Below are positions 6,466-11,486 of a DNA stretch of 11,486 nt, in pieces (the first letter of the stretch is position 1; each line of letters opens with the position of its first letter). Under the pieces are notes generated by a model. It had not been told where the DNA came from. It was given only the letters and a program-made list of their open reading frames with translations, and made no database searches. The translations under genes were made by a program, and so were the position numbers. The stretch comes from Gp13-AA77 sp036521995 (GTDB taxonomy: Bacteria > Acidobacteriota > Terriglobia > UBA7540): assembly GCA_036521995.1 (NCBI GenBank), contig DATDGR010000208.1:1-11486 (forward strand), given 5' to 3'.

Positions 6466-7016
6466 GGACGTGACCTCCGCGGGCGGTCCTCGGGGCGGCT
6501 CCCCGCTCTGGCGGGCTCCCCGGCCGCCTTTTTCCCGTGGCCGGGCTGGCGGTCGGGCGCCAGCACTTCGAGCAACCGTTCCACCAGGCCCGGAGCTTCC
6601 AGAATGGCGCTCATCAACACCAGGCAGCGCCTTGTATCGTCACGCCGTGCGAGCTTCAGCAGCGCCTGGCTCACGTCCGGGTCGCGACTGAAACGCTCGG
6701 CGCCGTCGATCAGCCAAAGGTCCAGCCGGTCTTCACTGGCCGGCAGGTGCGAGGTGAGTTCGGTGTGATAACCCTCCGGATCATCGACCAGGTACCCAGG
6801 GTGCACCTTGAAAAAGCGAGCCAGCAGCATGCGAGTGGAATTTGTCAAGTGCGGCCGCACCCCGTTCTCGATCTGCGAAAGGTAAGACTGGCTGATGGCC
6901 TGGCCGCGCTGCTTCCGCATCGCCCGCACCACCTCGAGCTGCGTCATTTCGCGGTCGAGACCACGTACCGTCCCTTCCACGGAGCGCAGGTAGCGGATTT
7001 TTTCGCCCAATTTCAT
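6462..7016 (-). CDS. XRE-family helix-turn-helix regulator, likely autoregulator of the flotillin/PspA operon
   Basis: Length 184 residues from ATG 7016; a TTG two codons upstream (7022) is possible but less likely. Residues 3-77 form a Cro/CI-type domain: KIRYLRS, TQLEVVRAM, then the recognition segment ISQSYLSQIENGVRPHLTNSTRMLLARFFKVHPGYLV. Residues 90-150 look helical (LDLWLIDGAERFS, SQALLKLARRDDTRRCLVLMSAIL) and may serve dimerisation or sensing. The last 30 residues are Arg/Pro-rich and probably disordered.

It is the first gene of the cluster and overlaps the NfeD-like gene by ATGA. No Shine-Dalgarno is seen before the start, and the predicted leader is only about 16 bases. A palindrome covering the promoter -10 element lies directly upstream, so self-repression is the natural reading. 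The effector is unknown. Confidence 0.85.
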   Translation of the reverse strand: MKLGEKIRYLRSVEGTVRGLDREMTQLEVVRAMRKQRGQAISQSYLSQIENGVRPHLTNSTRMLLARFFKVHPGYLVDDPEGYHTELTSHLPASEDRLDLWLIDGAERFSRDPDVSQALLKLARRDDTRRCLVLMSAILEAPGLVERLLEVLAPDRQPGHGKKAAGEPARAGSRPEDRPRRSRP

Positions 7017-7031
7017 GTTCAATCACAAATA

Positions 7032-7047
7032 GCAATACAAGTATTGC
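7032..7047. promoter_or_regulatory. Palindromic operator candidate over the -10 element
   Basis: GCAATAC at 7032-7038 and GTATTGC at 7041-7047 are exact inverted repeats with a two-base gap. The site includes the whole -10 hexamer and the predicted start of transcription, a typical repressor position. A weaker inverted repeat (ATCTG/CAGAT, 7049-7053 and 7059-7063) lies in the promoter spacer, and TGCGAT occurs twice nearby (7045-7050, 7052-7057). The XRE protein encoded immediately downstream is the obvious candidate to bind. Confidence 0.6.
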
Positions 7048-7068
7048 GATCTGCGATTCAGATGTCAA
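7040..7068 (-). promoter_or_regulatory. Sigma70-type promoter of the regulator-flotillin-PspA operon
   Basis: On the minus strand a perfect -35 TTGACA (7068-7063) is followed by a 17-bp spacer and a -10 AATACT (7045-7040, four of six consensus bases). An AT-rich stretch (AAATATTTT, about 7079-7071) just upstream of the -35 could act as an UP element. Transcription would start near 7033, about 16 bases before ATG 7016. Confidence 0.7.
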
Positions 7069-7167
7069 GCAAAATATTTGGCTTGTTTTGTGGGACTTAG
7101 CGAAGGCTTGGAGGGAGTCGGGCGGCGGGCGAGCGGTTTGTACTGCGATCAGCTTGTGATTTCGCGG

Positions 7168-8352
7168 TCAGATCAACTTCAGTTCCTTCGCCACCCCACC
7201 CATAATCTCGAGGGCTCTGGAGAGTTCTGCTTCCGTGTGAGTGGCCGTCACGATGGTGCGGATTCGCGCCTTGCCCTTGGCCACTGTGGGGTAACCGATG
7301 CCCATGGCGAAGACGCCATTCTGGAAGAGCTGTCGCGAGAACTCGTGCGCCAGCGCCGCCTCACCCACCATCACCGGGGTGATGGGTGTCTCACTCTGGC
7401 CGGTGTCGAATCCGAGCTTCTGAAGCCCCGCCTTGAAGAAGCGCGTGTTGGCCCAAAGCCGATCCACTAACTGGGGTTGCTCCTCCAGCACCTCAAGGGC
7501 CGCGATGCAGGTCGCGGCCACCGAAGGCGGGTGTGAGGTGGAGAACAGAAACGGCCGCGCCCGGTGATACAGGAAATCGATGACGTCGGTCGTGCTGCAC
7601 ACGTAGCCGCCGAGCGCGCCGATGGCCTTGGAAAGAGTTCCCACTTGAATATCGACCCGGCCGTGCAGATTGAAGTGATCCACCGTCCCGCGGCCGTTGC
7701 GCCCGAGGACACCGGAAGCGTGGGCGTCGTCGATCATCATGATGCTGCCGTATTTTTCAGCCAGCTCCACCAGTTGCGGCAGGGGCGCGATATCACCGTC
7801 CATGGAGAAGACGCCGTCCGTGATCAGAAGCTTGCGGCCTTTGCGGCTCTCGAGATCTTTGAGGATCTGTTCGCAGGCCTCGAGGTCTTTGTGCGGGAAC
7901 ACTCTGATCTCAGCCCGCGACAGCCGGCAACCATCGATGATGGAGGCGTGATTGAGCGCGTCGGAAATGATCACGTCTTCCTTGCCCAGAATGGCGGCGA
8001 CGGTGCCAGCGTTAGCCGCGAACCCGGACTGGAACACCACCGACGCCTCAACGTGCTTGAACCGTGCGATCTTCTCTTCGAGAGCCATATGCAGCGTCAT
8101 GGTGCCGGCGATGGTTCGCACCGCTCCGGAGCCTACGCCGTACTTCTCAATGGCCTCGATGGCCCGCTGCTCGAGCTTCGGATGTGTAGTGAGACCGAGG
8201 TAATTGTTGGACGAGAGGTTGATCACCTCTCGGCCGTCAAAGCGGCTCACCGGCAATTGCTTAGTCTCGAGGATTCGCAGCTTCAGATAAAGCTTCTGCT
8301 CGCGGAGGCTATTGAGCTCGTCGGTCAGGTATTGCAGTTGGGCTCTCGGCAT
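7168..8352 (-). CDS. kbl: Glycine C-acetyltransferase (2-amino-3-ketobutyrate CoA ligase)
   Basis: Length 394 residues from ATG 8352; a GTG three codons upstream (8361) would give 397. The protein is an alpha-oxoamine synthase, a fold-type I PLP enzyme. The PLP lysine is Lys242 in GTLSKAIGALGGY, the cofactor-binding Asp208 and His211 are in MMIDDAHASG, and the ring-stacking His135 is in ISDALNHASIIDG. The N-terminal NLSSNNYLGL and C-terminal PTVAKGKARIRT motifs also fit. Kbl cleaves 2-amino-3-oxobutyrate with CoA to glycine and acetyl-CoA, the second step of threonine breakdown. The ISDALNHASIIDG wording and length resemble Kbl more than BioF (8-amino-7-oxononanoate synthase), but the two are hard to tell apart by eye. 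No threonine dehydrogenase (tdh) lies in the window. The TPR gene is 149 bases upstream on the same strand. No strong SD is visible. Confidence 0.85.
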   Translation of the reverse strand: MPRAQLQYLTDELNSLREQKLYLKLRILETKQLPVSRFDGREVINLSSNNYLGLTTHPKLEQRAIEAIEKYGVGSGAVRTIAGTMTLHMALEEKIARFKHVEASVVFQSGFAANAGTVAAILGKEDVIISDALNHASIIDGCRLSRAEIRVFPHKDLEACEQILKDLESRKGRKLLITDGVFSMDGDIAPLPQLVELAEKYGSIMMIDDAHASGVLGRNGRGTVDHFNLHGRVDIQVGTLSKAIGALGGYVCSTTDVIDFLYHRARPFLFSTSHPPSVAATCIAALEVLEEQPQLVDRLWANTRFFKAGLQKLGFDTGQSETPITPVMVGEAALAHEFSRQLFQNGVFAMGIGYPTVAKGKARIRTIVTATHTEAELSRALEIMGGVAKELKLI

Positions 8353-8501
8353 AGCGGTCACCCAGACAGCAGCGTGGGAGTGTCGCAGGGCGTCAGCATC
8401 GCTGGCCAGAATGCTCTCGGGCCTTTGGGGTCAGCTCAACGGACGAAAACGCCAAACGGAAAGCGGAAAATTTAGGGACCGGCGGCCTGAACCGGGGCCG
8501 A

Positions 8502-8984
8502 TCATTGCACCCGTCGGCGTATCTTCTCCAGACCTTCGCGGGCGAGTGCGTAATCGGGGCTCAACTTTAAGGCCTGGTCGAAGTGGTAGCGCGCCTTCAC
8601 GTACATCTCTTTGGCCATGTAAACCCGGCCCAGATTGTAATGGGGGTAATGGTAGGATTCGTAGCGGCGCGACTGCAAGGCGCGTTCGAGCCACGGTAGG
8701 GCCGCATCGAACTCTCCCTGTTCCAGCAGATAAGCCCCGATATCGTTGTAAGGATTGCCAAACTCCGGGTCTACCTGGATCGCCTTCTTGCATTCAGCGA
8801 TGGCTTCCTCGATTTTGCCCTGAAAATGATAAGTCCAGCCGAGGAAGGTATAGGCCTCAGCAGTTGGATGGAGGTCGAGCGAGCGCCGGTAGAGCTCGAC
8901 GGCCATGTCGAAGTCGCCGCCCATCTGGTATTGATAAGCTTCCTTCAACAGATCCCATGCCGCCTGGACGCTTTCGCCCGTCAT
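8502..8984 (-). CDS. Small tetratricopeptide-repeat protein
   Basis: Length 160 residues without signal peptide or TM segment, so probably cytosolic. It is almost wholly made of four TPR units: about 6-40, 41-73, 74-107 and 110-144. Each has the W/Y--LG--Y---G pattern, an A at the packing position and P near the turn (for example AEAYTFLGWTYHFQGKIEEAIAECKKAIQVDP). A short capping helix (EGLEKIRRR) ends it. TPR arrays are protein-docking scaffolds; the partner cannot be told from the sequence. ATG 8984 is supported by AAGGGGAG (8996-8989) four bases upstream. It stands between the permease and kbl genes, all on the minus strand, with gaps of 104 and about 150 bases, so a shared transcript is possible. 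Confidence 0.85.
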   Translation of the reverse strand: MTGESVQAAWDLLKEAYQYQMGGDFDMAVELYRRSLDLHPTAEAYTFLGWTYHFQGKIEEAIAECKKAIQVDPEFGNPYNDIGAYLLEQGEFDAALPWLERALQSRRYESYHYPHYNLGRVYMAKEMYVKARYHFDQALKLSPDYALAREGLEKIRRRVQ

Positions 8985-9088
8985 GCTTCTCCCCTTAGAA
9001 TTTCAGGCCCGTCTTACGTTCGCATGAGCCCGCATCGCTTGTCAATTCTACCAACTTCCGTATAACCCAAGGTTGTAACACGCCGGGC

Positions 9089-10429
9089 TCAGGCGGCCCG
9101 CGCCAACTCAGACTCCGAAACCACCGGCGGCCAAACTCCCGCCTTCGCCAGCACCCAATAGACCAGGAATCCAGCCACGAAGGAGAAGAGCGGAGCTGGA
9201 CGGTCGGCCTGGACCCAGGCGGACGGTACTCCCGGAATCTGAGGCAGCACGCCCACCGCGAAACCGAGCGCCCAGGCGATATACCCCGCCCAGTTGATTC
9301 CTTTGCGCGGACCGGACCACTTGCGCCCGGCCAGCAGATAGTCCGCCGCCATAGCGCCGCAGATTGGGCCGAACGATGCCCCCACAATCGTGAAGAAGCC
9401 GATCAGATTCTGGGCCACACCGGTTACGGCCAGCAGCATTCCGACCGTGACGGCAGCCACCGTGGAAAGGCTGCGCGGAATCTTCGGCAGCATGGTGGCG
9501 AAACTGTTGGAGGCGATGAAGGTGCAGAAACAGGTCGGGGCCACGGAAGCCGCGGCGAATAGAAAGAAGACCGCCGACGCCAGCGCGCCCACCTGCGAGA
9601 CGGCGGCCGAGAAGTCGAGATTGGCGGCCGTAAAGGGTGCTGACGTCAGGCCAATGTGGCCGGCGACCGAGAGCACGGGCAGTCCTCCGGCCACCACGAT
9701 CGCCAGTGCGATGCCCACCAGGCCGCCCAGCGCCACGTCGCGGCGATCGCGGTTGTTCAGCCCGAAATCCGCTCCGGCGGCGCCTGCGGTGGCGAAGAAC
9801 CCGATCACGATGACGAGCATGGTCAGAAAGCCTCCGGCCTCGTCGGTGGCCGGCGCCTGATAGCTGTGAAGCCCGCCGAAATTAGCGGCAAAGACAATCA
9901 CAATCATGGCTAAGGGAACCCAGTTCAACACCTGCGCTACGCGCGCCACGTAGGAAATCCCCTTGATGGCCACAAACGCCAGCAAGTACGCCCAGATCAC
10001 CGCAATCACGATGAACAGCACCCTCGATTCCGAGTGCAGCCCCTTCAGGATGTAATCGGTCGCGAAGTAGGTGGCCACCGCGAACCAGCCGATCTGTAAC
10101 ACCCCCATCAGCAGGCCTGGCATCAGGTAGCCGCCCGTGGTTCCGAAGGTCGACGTGCCCACGATGTAAAGCGTTCGGCCTGTCTGCATTCCCAGCATGG
10201 CCGGCGCGTAGTAGTACAATCCGAAGCAGATGAGCCCGGCCACCACCAAACCTAGCAAACAGGTCACGAGCGAAGCCTTGGTAAGAGTCTGCTGGGCCAG
10301 CGTGAGATAAAACGGGAACCAAAGGAAGATCCCGAAGTACGACGGAGCCGTATTCTTGTACCACGGCGCCCGCGCGCTGGCAGGATTCGGGACGGAAGCT
10401 TTCAGATAGTCCGGCAGCGACTGAGCCAT
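9089..10429 (-). CDS. NCS1-family nucleobase permease (CodB-like)
   Basis: Length 446 residues, with about twelve hydrophobic segments separated by short loops. The N-terminal NTAPSYFGIFLWFPFY and the block APAMLGMQTGRTLYIVGTSTFGTTGGYLMPGLLMGVLQIGWFAVATYFATDYILKG, which spans TM2-TM4, are the marks of the nucleobase:cation symporter-1 family, closest in wording to cytosine permease CodB. The family imports purines, pyrimidines or related compounds with Na+ or H+ across the inner membrane. The substrate cannot be set by eye, since no deaminase or hydantoinase gene is adjacent. A PAPLFSFVAGFLVYWVL helix ends the membrane part. ATG 10429 has AAGGAGG seven bases upstream (10443-10437). A promoter candidate lies about 80 bases upstream. 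Confidence 0.88.
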   Translation of the reverse strand: MAQSLPDYLKASVPNPASARAPWYKNTAPSYFGIFLWFPFYLTLAQQTLTKASLVTCLLGLVVAGLICFGLYYYAPAMLGMQTGRTLYIVGTSTFGTTGGYLMPGLLMGVLQIGWFAVATYFATDYILKGLHSESRVLFIVIAVIWAYLLAFVAIKGISYVARVAQVLNWVPLAMIVIVFAANFGGLHSYQAPATDEAGGFLTMLVIVIGFFATAGAAGADFGLNNRDRRDVALGGLVGIALAIVVAGGLPVLSVAGHIGLTSAPFTAANLDFSAAVSQVGALASAVFFLFAAASVAPTCFCTFIASNSFATMLPKIPRSLSTVAAVTVGMLLAVTGVAQNLIGFFTIVGASFGPICGAMAADYLLAGRKWSGPRKGINWAGYIAWALGFAVGVLPQIPGVPSAWVQADRPAPLFSFVAGFLVYWVLAKAGVWPPVVSESELARAA

Positions 10430-10507
10430 TCGGAGTCCTCCTTGGAGCAGTGACCGTGACCGGTGACGAGCGACAAGCGGTATTCGCCAGCCCGCTCTCG
10501 GCTGCCC

Positions 10508-10536
10508 AGCATATTCGCGCCCTTCGTCGATTGCAA
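10508..10536 (-). promoter_or_regulatory. Promoter candidate for the permease gene
   Basis: On the minus strand TTGCAA (10536-10531) and TATGCT (10513-10508) are spaced by 17 bp, each four of six against the sigma70 consensus. Transcription would begin near 10501, giving a leader of about 70 bases. That leader contains three closely spaced GTGAC copies on the plus strand (10450-10467), which could bind a regulator. Confidence 0.4.
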
Positions 10537-10793
10537 GAGCTGATTTAAGGTAGGAACGGCGTGATCAAGATTCGCAAGCGAGCTGGCTCGACTCGTCGTG
10601 CCCGTTATGGCGATCTCTCAACAACGCCAAAGTACACGTAAGAAACAAGAGCGGGCCAGCCTCGGTCAGCGCTCTCCTGACCGTAGCTTGGCTACAACCA
10701 TCAACAAATAGCCCACGGTCGGGAAAGCACCAACCATGGAATGAAGATACCGGCGGGTGGCGACCGGCTAACGGCAGGCTGCGACCTCCACGA
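10537..10793. other. Intergenic stretch between divergent genes, nothing recognised
   Basis: Between the permease promoter and that of the rightmost gene I see no RNA gene, repeat or convincing frame. A minus-strand frame of 84 codons (10819-10565) has no ribosome binding site and an odd composition, and runs into the promoter area; I treat it as chance. Confidence 0.5.
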
Positions 10794-10820
10794 GTGACTG
10801 GACGGAACCTGGGATACAAT
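10794..10820 (+). promoter_or_regulatory. Promoter candidate for the rightmost gene
   Basis: TACAAT at 10815-10820 is a good -10 (five of six). GTGACT at 10794-10799 is a four-of-six -35, but the spacer is only 15 bp, which is short. The leader to the TTG start would be about 39 bases. Confidence 0.4.
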
Positions 10821-10865
10821 AGCCGTGAGGTAGGCGATTCGCTCGGAGGATAAGGAGATCCAACC

Positions 10866-11486
10866 TTGCCTAACCCTGGTGGCAGACCGGTACCGGTCGC
10901 CGAGTACGCTCACGCCGAGCACTCGCCGATCTCTCACCTGGCTCATGATTGGGAATTGTACTCCGCCACTCTCCTGAGCCCGGCTGAGGAGCGCAGCATG
11001 GTGCGCGAGCCCGCCCAGGCGGTGCCGGAGACGGCTGCCAAGCGGATCGGGCGACTGCGGGTTTTGCTGGTGCCCTATATCTCCTGCACCCCAGAAGGCG
11101 ACCTGGTGAACTTCTCGAAGCCGGCGAGCGGCGAGACGCATACCTCCGTCTGGGTGGATGCGGAGGGCATCACTCAGGTGTTGCTGGCGTGCCGCGAGAT
11201 GGACGCCCACGATACCGGTTTCGAGCTACTCGCCTGCGCGGCGGAGCTGCTCCGGCCCCGGCTCAGCTCCGGGGAGATGGAGGATTTTGAGCGCCTGCTG
11301 GAGGAGGAGCTGCGCCAGGGGGTTACGGGCGAGATCGACGAAGAGGCGGAGCGGGCCAAGAAGGCGCTGGGGGGACGGCGCGGTCTGCGGCGGCGCGCGG
11401 CAGACGAGTTTGAGAAGTATCGCGACGTCGCTTGGGTGGGGACGGCGGCTGAGTACATGCACGGCCTGTGGCACGACGTTCAGATT
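10866..11486 (+). CDS. Hypothetical protein, 3' truncated by window edge
   Basis: TTG 10866 opens a frame that stays open for 207 codons to the end of the window. AAGGAG lies eight bases upstream (10852-10857), with a second GGAGGA at 10845-10850, so the TTG start is well supported. The next in-frame ATG is far downstream, at residue 45. I do not recognise a family. There is no signal peptide or TM helix. Residues 55-75 (KRIGRLRVLLVPYISC) and 94-130 (SVWVDAEGITQVLLACREMD, FELLACAAELLRPRL) look like a small alpha/beta domain. Residues 137-187 are strongly charged and helical (MEDFERLLEEELRQG, then EIDEEAERAKKALGGRRGLRRR), perhaps a coiled coil. The gene is divergent from the permease and about 440 bases from it. 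It is probably cytosolic, and no role can be given. Confidence 0.75.
   Translation, partial: MPNPGGRPVPVAEYAHAEHSPISHLAHDWELYSATLLSPAEERSMVREPAQAVPETAAKRIGRLRVLLVPYISCTPEGDLVNFSKPASGETHTSVWVDAEGITQVLLACREMDAHDTGFELLACAAELLRPRLSSGEMEDFERLLEEELRQGVTGEIDEEAERAKKALGGRRGLRRRAADEFEKYRDVAWVGTAAEYMHGLWHDVQI

Noticed and set aside
9040..9050. Possible promoter of the TPR gene (TTGACA at 9045-9040 and TAGAAT at 9050-9045 on the minus strand)
   Set aside because: Each hexamer is good alone, but neither has a partner at 16-18 bp, and they overlap one another.
10565..10819. 84-codon minus-strand frame between the divergent genes
   Set aside because: No SD, unusual composition, and it overlaps the promoter candidate of the plus-strand gene.
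1..11486. CRISPR arrays, tRNA or rRNA genes, insertion sequences
   Set aside because: No regularly spaced repeats, no tRNA-like arms with a T-loop signature, no rRNA motifs and no transposase frame were seen on either strand.

Overview
The window looks like chromosomal DNA from a GC-rich, Gram-negative, flagellated bacterium, most likely an acidobacterium. The main clue is a secreted protein built from GloVer-type tandem repeats plus an IPT/TIG domain, a kind common in Acidobacteriota and Verrucomicrobiota. DUF4097-like and TPR proteins and moderately GC-rich housekeeping genes fit this. The assignment is an inference; no rRNA or other marker gene is present.

Layout. Bases 1-171 are the 3' end of a flagellar hook-type gene on the plus strand, followed by a hairpin. 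Bases 172-1325 hold no intact gene. They contain a short direct duplication and a 32-codon stretch resembling the C-terminus of HigA-type antitoxins. From 1326 to 10429 every gene is on the minus strand. Read right to left in the direction of transcription these are: an NCS1-family permease (10429-9089), a small TPR protein (8984-8502), a Kbl-type PLP enzyme (8352-7168), a five-gene membrane-stress cluster (7016-3494), a DUF4097-like exported protein (about 3352-2543) and a frameshifted GloVer-repeat protein (2274-1326). At the right edge a divergent plus-strand gene of unknown function starts at 10866 and runs off the window.

The most interesting block is 3494-7068. In order it encodes an XRE-type regulator, a three-TM NfeD/YqiJ-like protein with a histidine-rich loop and a C-terminal OB-like region, a 33-residue single-TM microprotein, a flotillin and a PspA/IM30 protein. 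The first two genes overlap by ATGA. The set is preceded by a good sigma70-type promoter (TTGACA, 17-bp spacer, AATACT) whose -10 element lies inside a palindrome. The simplest model is an autoregulated membrane-maintenance operon: the NfeD-like protein and flotillin form membrane microdomains, PspA protects the bilayer, and the regulator (and perhaps the microprotein) controls or senses the state. The parts are known families. The microprotein and the regulator/palindrome arrangement are the parts that may be undescribed.

Two places, in the GloVer gene and at the 5' end of the DUF4097-like gene, show reading-frame problems near G/C runs. They may be real mutations or assembly errors.
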